From positions 16,418,664 through 16,482,663 of the forward strand of contig CM026398.1 of the NCBI GenBank assembly GCA_014843695.1: DNA of 64,000 nt, read 5' to 3'. The first letter of the stretch is position 1; each line of letters begins with the position of its first letter. The notes beneath the pieces were generated by a model that saw nothing but the letters and a program-made list of their open reading frames with translations, searched no databases and was not told where the DNA came from. This document shows positions 10,001-17,700 of this stretch, in pieces. The stretch is from Archivesica marissinica (Eukaryota > Mollusca > Bivalvia > Venerida > Vesicomyidae). The translations under genes were made by a program, and so were the position numbers.

Positions 10001-10996
10001 TCTTATTATAAGAATTTTCATACGTATATGCCCTGGCTAGCCCAGATCTATCTATATATTTACAACAAGGTTATCCACTCGAAATCCTGGAAACTGCATT
10101 GAAGCGTAATAATAATCATATGTGTGTGTTTTACGTTTATTTATCGTCGCTACCGGTTGCCCATATAAACGACGCCTCCTGGAGAGATTGTTAATTTTAT
10201 TTATTAGGGTCAGACGGGGGATCGAACCTGCGATCCCTGAATAATCATAGACGTATATACATATATATATGGTGAAGAAACAGTTGCTTGATCCCCGTGG
10301 ATATAATTTTTACTTTTTTTATGGAATCTGGTCGAAGGATAAACGATTGAGTTACGACGACCATCTTTAATGGATCACAATAACTACGAGTATTATTTGT
10401 GGAAGTAAAAATGGTATCAATAGCTTGCAAGCCAAATTGAACTGTATTACGTTCCAATGAGTTCAAACAGGAACAAAACTAGTACGATTGTTCAGTGATT
10501 AGCGCGCTCGCTTCTCACCAATGCAACCCGGGTTCCATCCTCGGACCGGGAAGTATGCGAGATGGTACAGTGGTCGCCAGATCGGACAGGTGGGTTTTCT
10601 CCGGTTACTCTGGTTTCCTCCCACACGAATGACCACATTTACGCTTTCATCCGCGCCAATGAGAGTGATTAATATAAGTTGTTAAAACTTGCTTCGCAAT
10701 CATTGTAAAAATAAATAAACTTTAAACTTTTTTAAACTTTTAACTAGTAAACGGTATTTCCGGAGTCATGCCTTAGATACATCGCCGCCAGTAACCACAC
10801 CTATGTAACGATTTGATACCAGCTTTAATAAATTTCACATTTACTTTCAGCAACATTTCGTCTGGTACGACCTCTACTGGGCCCCAAGGATATCCGAGTC
10901 ATGCTACGACTAGAAAACCGAAGCTATGTCGGCAACAAGCTACTCTCTGCTCACAATACCCATTTAAGACTTTTTGTGTCTCGGTACGCATTCTGA
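642..10996 (+). CDS. Fibulin-1-like gene, 3' part with alternative C- and D-type ends (5' exons outside window)
   Basis: Fibulin-1 is a secreted calcium-binding glycoprotein of basement membranes and elastic fibres: anaphylatoxin modules, EGF repeats, then a C-terminal fibulin module. In vertebrates and nematodes this last module exists in two splice versions, C (one terminal exon) and D (two terminal exons). The window shows exactly this order on the + strand: 642-1047 (C-like), then 9373-9626 joined to 10851-10996 (D-like). Both first exons begin with one base that completes a codon, so one upstream donor could splice to either. No EGF exons are visible between 1048 and 9372, which argues against a second complete tandem gene. 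The gene starts left of the window. Known: the C/D arrangement of fibulin-1. Seen: exon order, phases, stops and module similarity. Inferred: that the two ends belong to one transcript unit. Confidence 0.75.
1048..2087. other. Fibulin intron / downstream region, no feature recognised
   Basis: AT-rich sequence after the C-type stop. It should hold the 3' UTR of the C-type transcript; no clear polyadenylation choice could be made by eye. No other coding or repeat signal seen. Confidence 0.4.
2088..2334 (-). mobile_element. SINE family 3
   Basis: Reverse copy of family 3. The 3' tail (CAACTTATATTAATCGCTC on +) comes first, then TTTAAATGCCTTGCC, and the tRNA-like head with the box-B-like GGGGCTCAAACTCC and box-A-like GCTGTGCTATCACGACTTCC comes last. 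Confidence 0.8.
2425..2750. repeat. Dispersed repeat related to 47870-48650
   Basis: GCTTTCCAATGAAATAT, GTTGAAATGTTGTC and TAAAATAAAAAGAAAATTT occur in the same order here and at 47.88-48.65 kb. This copy has a short inverted pair (GTGTTATTCCACTG / CAGTGGAATAACAC) at 2471-2508 that the other lacks. Confidence 0.6.
2784..3009 (-). mobile_element. SINE family 3
   Basis: Reverse copy: TTTAGCTCGATTGCGAAAC tail, the ATTCCTGATGGAATCCATCG (20-base) core, and a tRNA-like head ending at GAGCTAGCACGACTTTC. Confidence 0.78.
3120..3301. mobile_element. TACAGTCAAACC inverted-repeat element (intact copy)
   Basis: Begins TACAGTCAAACCTGTGTTAG and ends AGACAGGTTTGACTGTA, so the ends are inverted repeats. 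The inside alternates AAGCAGCCA-type motifs on both strands. Other copies: 20934-21115, 19581-19770 (decayed) and 6700-7469 (expanded). Non-autonomous, with no coding capacity. The superfamily is not certain; a TA target site is possible. Confidence 0.7.
3515..5247. mobile_element. TTAA-flanked element with AGCAGC ends carrying a 53-bp array
   Basis: Left end TTAA-AGCAGCCCTATATCG and right end CGATGTAGTGCTGCT-TTAA are inverted repeats flanked by TTAA on both sides. Between them lie a 53-bp tandem array (3557-4708) and about 530 bp of unique DNA. A partial second copy with the same right end is at 46230-46621. No transposase seen. Confidence 0.65.
3557..4708. repeat. 53-bp minisatellite, about 21 units
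   Basis: Unit starts AATTTGCAAATTTTACGTAT and continues with GGGTAGCAATGCCGC and TATGCATTCTTACATTAT. From about 3790 on the units look identical by eye. The first units (3660-3780) carry small insertions. Each unit contains the palindrome ATTTGCAAAT. Confidence 0.95.
5667..5937 (-). mobile_element. SINE family 1
   Basis: Full-length reverse copy. It ends on + with GGACTACAGATCC, which is the 5' tRNA-like head GGATCTGTAGTCCAGTGG in reverse. Its other end is GTTTATTTATCGTCACTACT. The box-B-like GTTTCGATCCCCC precedes a conserved central part around GATGGGACATTAAACC. Confidence 0.8.
6033..6400. mobile_element. TTAA-CCC MITE, family P3, with a 122-bp internal duplication
   Basis: Starts TTAACCCTTTCCTTCATAG, as at 49508. 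A segment beginning CATAGAGATTTAGGTTAATA is present twice, about 122 bp apart. It continues into ATGAACATTGATTTGGC and ends in GAGGGAATGGGC without a clean right end. The locus at 49508-50083 has the same element with its right part in five tandem copies. Confidence 0.6.
6700..7469. mobile_element. TACAGTCAAACC element with one end expanded into a 35-bp array
   Basis: Starts TACAGTCAAACCTGTCTTAA and ends ACAGGTTTGACTGTA. Up to about 6848 it matches the intact copies at 3120 and 20934 in reverse. After that, the terminal piece AGGTTTGACTG plus TTTAATAGAGGTGACCACTA is repeated about 17 times before the true end. Confidence 0.75.
6848..7469. repeat. 35-bp minisatellite, about 17 units, derived from a transposon end
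   Basis: Unit: GGTTTGACTGTTTAATAGAG plus GTGACCACTAACACA. Variants TTTGATTGTAGAGG (deleted) and GGTATGACTG recur in the same order twice (about 7120-7170 and 7320-7380), so a block of several units was itself duplicated. Confidence 0.92.
7499..8092. repeat. 74-bp tandem repeat, 8 units of two types
   Basis: Unit begins TATAGTATTTGTTGTGTTAA and ends GAGCTGTATTA. Type A carries AATTTACT and CAATATTAGCAT; type B carries AACTTACT and CAGTATTAGCCT. The order is A B B A B A B B. Confidence 0.93.
8750..8950. mobile_element. TTAA-CCC MITE, family P2
   Basis: Starts CTAACCCTTTGCACGC and ends GGCAAAAGGGTTAA. The internal inverted pair AAATCACATTTGCAAAC / GTTGCAAATGTGATTTT gives long hairpin arms. The left TTAA has mutated to CTAA. 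Confidence 0.72.
9125..9337 (-). mobile_element. SINE family 2
   Basis: Reverse copy: tail AACAACTTATATTAATCAC, core GTGTGGGATGAAACTGGAG, then the tRNA-like head (GGATCGAACTTGGATTGCA on +, box-B-like). It ends about 35 bases before the fibulin D-type acceptor at 9372. Confidence 0.75.
9373..9626 (+). CDS. Fibulin-1 D-type penultimate exon (first half of fibulin module)
   Basis: Acceptor CATCTCCCTAG ends at 9372 and donor GTAAAT starts at 9627. The open frame starts with one base completing a codon, giving DVEVESDSILCKKFC, then INCQHNETTSVSYQF, FSLPTIPKIERPAVL and ISGNEENLFDTQVEGDV. The Cys-x3-Cys pair followed by a SLPT segment and a GN-x3-LFD segment is the order seen in the D-type module of fibulin-1. 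The exon ends in phase 1, which the next exon at 10851 resolves in frame. The N-E-T triplet is a possible N-glycosylation site. A SINE ends only about 35 bases upstream of the acceptor. Confidence 0.8.
10125..10240 (-). mobile_element. SINE family 1, internally deleted and lacking the head end
   Basis: TTTACGTTTATTTATCGTCG through GACGCCTCCTGGAGAG, then a jump to TAATTTTATTTATTAGGGTC and GGGGGATCGAACCTGCGATC. The central part and the last head bases are missing. Confidence 0.65.
10486..10735 (+). mobile_element. SINE family 2
   Basis: Forward copy: head ATTAGCGCGCTCGCTTCTC, then AATGCAACCCGGGTTCCATC, core CTCCGGTTACTCTGG and tail GAGAGTGATTAATATAAGTT, ending in a TAAATAAACTTTAAAC simple tail. 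It lies in the last intron of the fibulin D-type ending. Confidence 0.8.
10851..10996 (+). CDS. Fibulin-1 D-type last exon (second half of fibulin module)
   Basis: Acceptor TTACTTTCAG ends at 10850. The first two bases complete the alanine codon split from 9626. It reads ATFRLVRPLLGPKDIRVML, a linker, then LRLFVSRYAF and TGA at 10994-10996. The RLVRPLLGP segment and the final VS-x-Y-x-F are hallmark ends of the fibulin module, closest to the D variant. The start-to-stop frame that overlaps this exon from 10813 is a different frame and is not real. An NRS triplet is a possible glycosylation site. Confidence 0.82.
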
Positions 10997-11697
10997 GTGT
11001 TCGAACTGGCGACACGAGAATTATTTTAATCACATGTAGCACTTTCCAAATTAAAATAACATGAAGATATAGATCCAGAATATCAGAAGAACATCATGCC
11101 GGGAAAATAGAATGAATCTAGACTATTAAAATATTGCATTCATGCAATGATATCTACACATACGACTATTTTTATCTTGCCCCCATTTTAATTCAATTCA
11201 ATTCAATATATTTTATTTGGCATAAACATGTTCATCGCCATATATCAAATAACATGGCGGTTATAATAAAACTAACATACATCATTCTATATTAATGGTA
11301 GGGTAGGTATATAGGCCTATATTTTATATCCCATCAATATGTCCTTTGTGTTGAACTGTTCGTTTGTTAAAGTATGGAGTCTCTGTGAGGCAATGGAAAT
11401 GGTATCCGCTTCATAACCGAGGGATCGTCCCCCGATTCTGTTTTTAAAAAAAGTTAAAAAATTGAAAACAAAAATATTTTTTAAAAGAATGAAATAAGCC
11501 TTACTTTCTAGGAAAAATATTACACATTTTTATCTGCTCATTCCACCTACAGTGTGTGAAAGGTTAATTAATCCACATTGCTTCGTCTCTCCCTCCAGGT
11601 GATGCAGCCCATCAGAAATGAAGTCTCGAGATGGATTAAACTAACATTATAAGAACTTGTTATACAATCTGGCTTAAAAATATTTCTATTTCTTCAA

Positions 11698-11904
11698 TTA
11701 ACCTTTTGTCTGCTGAGTAAACAAAATCACGTAATGCCGCATCTGATATCAGGATCTATGCTGTTTGCTATTCAGCCAGGTTAGCTCCACTTTCTGAATA
11801 GCAAACGGCATAGAGCCTGATCAGATGGCACGTTCTGTGTCGTCTGATCTGGCTCATTGCCGTTTGTAAAAGTGATTTTATCTGCCAGTAGCATGCAGAG
11901 TTAA
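11698..11904. mobile_element. TTAA-CCC MITE, family P2
   Basis: Left TTAACCTTTTGTCTGC, right GCATGCAGAGTTAA. Contains the family core TATGCTGTTTGCTATTCAG and GCAAACGGCATAGAGCC. Its right TTAA is also the left TTAA of the next element. Confidence 0.7.
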
Positions 11905-12114
11905 CCCATTCAACACCAAGTAACTGACATGGACTGGTCCATGATATTTTTAGACCAATAAATTAATAACAAAATTACATTTGGATCAGTTCATTTATCA
12001 AAATGGGTTTTTTTCTAAAAATAGTTATATTACTTGAAAAAAGTGCAGATCCTGAATCTGGATCTACACTTTTTTGTAAGCCAATTTAGAGGTCTGTGGT
12101 GTTTAAAGGGTTAA
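11901..12114. mobile_element. TTAA-CCC MITE, family P1
   Basis: Starts TTAACCCATTCAACACCAAG and ends GTGTTTAAAGGGTTAA. The centre has AAAAAGTGCAGATCCTGA and GGATCTACACTTTTTTG, a hairpin seen in all P1 copies (13848, 14835, 15135, 55467, 57429). Confidence 0.75.
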
Positions 12115-12389
12115 ATTCAGGTAAATTTAGGTGCATAGCTCATCATAGTAGATCAAAGAAAACTATTTCTCTTATATTTTATAACTTTATTTCATAAATA
12201 TTGGCATGCAAGCAGATATTGAGCTGTAATTCCTAAGACATATTTTATAGTGCCTACCGGTATATAAATCTGTTTCTTGTTCTATTTGAGAATGGGTTTC
12301 GCGATAATTGGTTTATTTGGGGTTTAACGTCCCACCAACAGCTTACGTCATATGACGACTCTCCAGCGTTTATTGGTGGAGGAAGACCC

Positions 12390-12790
12390 CACATGCTGAT
12401 CAGGATCTATGTTGTTTGCTACATAGCCAAGTGTCTTAGCAAGATCATCTGAATAGCAAACAGCATAGAGCCTGGAAGTCGTGATAGCACAGTGGATGCG
12501 CGTTCACTTCAGGTGCGAAAGGTCCGGAGTTCGAACCCCGCTGGAGCCGTTACGATTGTGCCCTTAGGCAAGGTATTTAAATTCCACGTTGCCTCTTCTC
12601 TCTCCTTCATGGCGATGGATTCCATCAGGAATGAGGTCTCGAGAGTGATTCATATAAGTTGAAAGAACTTGTTTCGCAATCGAGCTAAAATAAATTTGTA
12701 TAAACTAGCATAGAGCCTGATCAGAATGCACGTTCTATGGTGGCTGATCTGGCTCTATGTTTTTTGCAAATACCGTTTGAACGGTATCCA
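12390..12790. mobile_element. MITE family P2 interrupted by a SINE
   Basis: GCTGATCAGGATCTATG ... AACAGCATAGAGCCTG stops at 12474 and resumes at about 12710 with AGCATAGAGCCTGATCAG, giving a 13-bp duplication (AGCATAGAGCCTG) around the SINE. The uninterrupted equivalent is 42418-42664. Confidence 0.75.
12474..12710 (+). mobile_element. SINE family 3, full length with target duplication
   Basis: Reference copy of this family. tRNA-like head GAAGTCGTGATAGCACAGTG with box-B-like GAGTTCGAACCCC; body GCCCTTAGGCAAGGTATTTA; 3' tail ATATAAGTTGAAAGAACTTG, GCAATCGAGCTAAAAT and TATAAACT. Flanked by 13-bp direct repeats AGCATAGAGCCTG made from the host MITE. Confidence 0.88.
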
Positions 12791-12800
12791 GAATCAAATG

Positions 12801-12822
12801 ATATATATATATATATATATAA
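12801..12822. repeat. (AT)n microsatellite
   Basis: A run of alternating TA of about 20 bases just after the P2 MITE. Confidence 0.9.
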
Positions 12823-13847
12823 TAATGTATAATATATGTGTTTGACTGGACACTCAGATTGTTTTAAAACTCGTAAAACTCGTATAACTATATGAAGTGA
12901 ATAACTGTGTTGGAGAGTCAGAGACTGCTCTATTGCAACAATTGCTTACATACCAGTACTACTTGTCTGTACAAAAATATACACAGCAGTTTAATCACAA
13001 GCACATTTGGATACAAAGAACTCGATATGTACAAACAAAGATTACACAATAATATGGTATTATATAAATATTTGAACAATTAGCTTTCTTCGTGTAAACA
13101 GACTAATCACAGTGATTTTATATTTAAGATATGTATTCTTCAGTGGTAAACACTAGATGGGCCGGTAAATTTTATTTGTCTCCAAGTCTAGGGGCGTGCC
13201 TAGGTCAATTTTGGTAATACGCACAGCAGCGAACACCTCAGTTGCGAACCTACTAGGGGGTCTGAGGGCAGCATGCCCCTCAAGAAAATTTTGAAATCTA
13301 GACGTCCTATGGTGCATTCTAGGCTATTTCCAACACTATTTTCGAAGTAATTATTAATACATAATTTGGAGACCATACCAGGGTAAGGCATCGAGTTTTA
13401 CTGCATATTTCGCGTTTTTTTTATGTTTTTGACTTTTTCAATCAAAGCACGTGCGTATGTGCGTATGCCTAGGCATGCACCTGAAGTCATCACTTTAATA
13501 GAATAGAACAATGTGCGTGCATGTGTTAGAGATTATAGGTCAACCAAAGGTCACCAACCCTTTGACTCTTGACGTGCACCCCTCGCGTGTTTAATATATA
13601 TATTTGAATCCCAAAGGGATAAAAACATTAAAAAAACGGCCCATTTTCTGCTATGTATTTAATGGATAAATTTATGTAATAACTACATGTAATTTTGACC
13701 TCAAAATATAACGGTTGCACTGGTTAATGGAACCAGTTTAAATGTGCTATGTTATTTAATAGAAGAATAACATATATGCCATATTATATACTAGTTCCAG
13801 CAGTTTGGAACTACCCATAACTTACGGTACCTCATGAAACAAATACC
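12823..13847. other. Intergenic stretch, nothing recognised
   Basis: AT-rich, without convincing exons. The short minus-strand open frame at 13200-13391 lacks any recognisable domain. It lies between the fibulin D-type end and the LHFPL last exon, which face each other tail to tail. Confidence 0.4.
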
Positions 13848-14073
13848 TTAACCCTTTCAATAGGCTTACAAAAAGTGTAGATCCAGATGAGCCGGCTCGT
13901 AACGAGCCGTCTCATCAGGATCTGCACTTTTTGCCAGTAATATTACAATTTTTTAAAAATAATTTACCCATTTTGATAAATGAACTGATCCAAATGTAAT
14001 TTTCTTATTAATTTATTGGTCTAAAAATATAATGCACCTGTCCATGTCAGTTACTTGGTGTTGAATGGGTTAA
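13848..14073. mobile_element. TTAA-CCC MITE, family P1, complete
   Basis: TTAACCCTTTCAATAGGC to TTGGTGTTGAATGGGTTAA. The centre GAGCCGGCTCGTAACGAGCC is close to a perfect palindrome, flanked by GTGTAGATCCAGAT and ATCAGGATCTGCAC. Confidence 0.78.
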
Positions 14074-14252
14074 ATATGTCCATTTATTATGAATTTAATA
14101 AAATTATAAACTTATAAATCTATTTTTAAAACTACCGTCCATGTCGGTATACTCAGTGGGTGTGTTCGAATACAAAACATAAATTACTCTATGCAAAACA
14201 CAGCCAATGACAGTTGATGTATTTATATTAGAAATTATTATTTCTGATTTAT

Positions 14253-14713
14253 TTATAAACGAATGTCTCCAGGTCGTACAATGTCCGTGTTAACTTCATT
14301 GTCGGCGTCTCCAGTCACCACTGATCGTTGCAAGGTCCTACATTCATGGTTCTCGGACTCATCCGACCTCGGCGATTCTACCAGACTTCCTGACCTTGTT
14401 GAATTGCGATCTTCAGTCATTGGTGACCTTGAACCCTCTGACCTGCGTGACCTTACAGAACTGGAACCATCTTTTGACCTTGTGCTCAATGGAACGGATT
14501 CACTGGAGGATGCGCTGCCAAAGCTATCAACACGAATAACCATAGGTTGGACATTGTGTCCGCTAGAATTTTCAAGATTTGTGTAGTTACGGGGATTTCT
14601 GCTGGGACCTTCAAGCGCTGTATAACTGTGTCTCTGTCGTACTACTTTTTGCCTCACAGAGGGACGTTGGTCTATTGTACCAGAGAATCCTGCATTAGTC
14701 ATGGAAAATGTTC
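14253..14713 (-). CDS. LHFPL downstream paralog, exon 3 (Ser/Arg-rich tail)
   Basis: Acceptor TTCTATTCCAG (minus strand) ends at 14714. The first two bases complete a Gly codon with the last base of exon 2. The exon gives 152 residues and a TAA stop. It begins GTFSMTNAGFSGTIDQRP, which resembles the start of exon 3 of the other paralog (ELNGFGGETMSKRSMP). The rest contains clusters such as GSSSVRSRRSEGSRSP and STRSGSLVESPRSDESE, likely unstructured and phosphorylatable. It ends DIRL, compatible with a class II PDZ ligand. Linkage across 12.8 kb is inferred from phase, acceptor and paralog similarity. Confidence 0.74.
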
Positions 14714-17700
14714 CTGGAATAGAAGTTTTACAGATTAGTACTACATTCAATAACAGCCACAACAAGAACGAAACAAGATTTGGATAAACCATACCCTACT
14801 CGCATAACAGAAGATCGCAACTTTTGCTATCTTGTTAACCCTTTTAACACTACAGATCTCTAAATAGGCTTACAAAAAGTGCAGATCCTGACGTCACGAG
14901 CCGTCTCATCAGGATCTGCACTTTATGCCAGTAATATTACAATTTTTAGACAAAATTACCCATTTTGATAAATGAACTAATCCTTTTTATTTGTATCATT
15001 TTTATTACGATATTGACATGGACTTTAAAGATAAATTTTAACGAATGACCATAACAGGAATCCATGGAATGTAGGCCCTATAGATAAAACTGATATCAAC
15101 ACAAACCTAGTAATACCTATAGTACAAACAAATACTTAGCCCATTCAACACTACATACCTCTAAATAGGATTACAAAAAGTGTAGATCCAGATGAGCCGG
15201 CTCGTAACGAGCCATCTCATCAGGATCTGCACTTTTTGCCAGTAACATTACTACTTATAGACAAAATTACCCATTTTGATAAATGAACTGGTTCAAATGT
15301 AATTTTCTTATCAATTTATTGGTCTAAAAATATCATGCACCAGTCCAACTCGGTTGCTTGGTGTTGAATAGGTTAAATAATGTGTTACACGCATCGATAT
15401 ATGTTATATTGTTATCTACTAAAGCATATGGGTGTACTGTGTGTTTGTCACATATACTAAACAAGATGTAACTAGAACAATGGCAAGACAAACATCGGGC
15501 TTTATCTAAAATATATTAGCCAACGACTAAGTCACATGGTCCAATGAAAAAGCCACATTTCTCGCTTCTAAAATCGTATAGACGCGACCTACTTATGTAC
15601 GTTGTCTAAGTCAGATAGATCAACTCTTTGGCCCGTTTTAACGAAATATATTAAAAGGGCCAATTCGTGATCTATCTTATACTGGCGTATATATTTCATG
15701 AGTACAGAAATAACCTAGAATACGACATAGCTCTACGTTTTCTTGTACAGTTGTCCCAAAGGTAAAATAACCAATAGCTCTATATTTTCTTGTACAGTTG
15801 TCCCAAAGGTAAAATAACCAATAGCTCTATATTTTCTTGTACAATTGTCCCAAAGGTAAAATAACCAATAGCTCTATATTTTCTTGTACAGTTGTCCCAA
15901 AGGTAAAATAACCAATCAGGTTTTGAATTTAGCTTCCTACTTTGTCCTATATATATTCACGCTATTTAAAACTGTTAACATAAGGTGACTTATATGCCCG
16001 TTGGGCCGGGTGTTAAAATTTCACATTATACTGAATATATGTTGTAAATATGTTGAAAAACACAAGTCACTATAATAAACAATTATCTTATCTTATTTGA
16101 TACACACCCATAGCAGCCATGTTGGATTTTGAAATAGATAAAACTAATAATTTTAATTATTTCTGATGCTCTATATGAAGCTTCTTTTAAATTGACAAAA
16201 CAGTTTCTAAGAAAAACATATATATTTGTGTATTTTAAATGGTTGTTTTTAAACGGTAATCTTTCCTCTCTAAAGCTTCTTTTTTTATAAAAAGATAGGA
16301 TAAATAGAATATTAGGTTACTGTCTAGCTCATCTCCGAAAAGATACAAGTCGGCAGAGCCACACCTTGTATATTTTCTCCAATTCGTGTAATAAGTTAAA
16401 ATTTATAAGACAGTAACCTAATATTCTCTATATATACATTGAATATAAAACATGCATGTTTGTTACCGTATTAGTTCTACAAAATACAAATAGTTAGACA
16501 GCTTACAACAAAACATGTCAATGCAGAGGCGTATGATGGTTCTGGAAAGTGGTCCGGCCAAATTACTATCTTCGCCAGGGCCCGCAAAAAAAAGAGTTTG
16601 ATATAGCCCTACTACAGTCGGGTTCCGTTTCCCAAGTCTGTATGCGTCTCGTTTGACTTTCTATACGTCAGGCAGTGTATATATTATTCTCGAAATGTGT
16701 TTATTAAAAAAAAAAAAAAAAAAGTCCGAAAAGTGGTCCGGCCATGGCCGTACGGCCGGACCCGTAGATACGCCTATGCAATGTTAAACCATGCCATACA
16801 AGCATATGATTGTACACTGTGGACTTAAATATTGTCATGGTAACAAAGTAGACCTTTTCTGTCTATCAACATAGAATTTTGCCTTGTAAAGCTCTGTGCA
16901 AATTATCTATTAATTCATCCTATTGTGTTCAAAATATATATAAAGAAACCACTTCACAATATATCAATGAAGTCCACAGTATACAACAAAAATGTTAGAG
17001 TTACATAATATACTGGTATATACAGCAAAAGACAATGATTTTCCTATATTTTCTGGAAAATAAGCTATGGCTTATAGAAACAATCCTCATATATTATACT
17101 GCACCCACCCACTCTAAAAACAAACTTTCGACCAGATTGTGTATTATACCAGGAGGCGTTGGGCGCCATTGTATTGTATACTTCATGACTCCAAAGATGT
17201 CATCAAATTCATCGGGTGATTCAAAAGATAAATCACAGTTTGGCAACATAGGAAGAAGCTGTTGAGTCTAGCCATAGTCACTTAATAGGCTTTAGGGCAT
17301 ACGTCGACTCTCCAGCTATTATTGGTGCAGGAAGACAACTGGGTGCGCCTACGAGCAGTATTGCAAGCACGGACGAGCACTCAATTACAAGTGATCTGAA
17401 GTCAACAACCATAACCGCTCAGCCATGGAGGCCCTTTAGTAGCTTACTGCTATTTTTGTTTTGGCGCTGTATATAATTACTGTCATAGTGGATAAAAATC
17501 ATTAGTGATACAACAGCTGATAATAGAGGATCATAAAAGGAAGGCATTGCCAGCCATTATGACTCTCGGGGCTTGAGCAACATGAAGAATGATCTGCCTT
17601 TGCCCCGATTTCACCTAGGGGCAATCTCGTTAAGGGGCTTGAGCAACATGAAGAATGATCTGCCTTTGCCCCGATTTCACCTAGGGGCAATCTCGTTAAG

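Noticed and set aside
14263..14586. + strand frame of 107 codons
   Set aside because: Antisense shadow of LHFPL exon 3, which has the splice signal, phase and paralog support.
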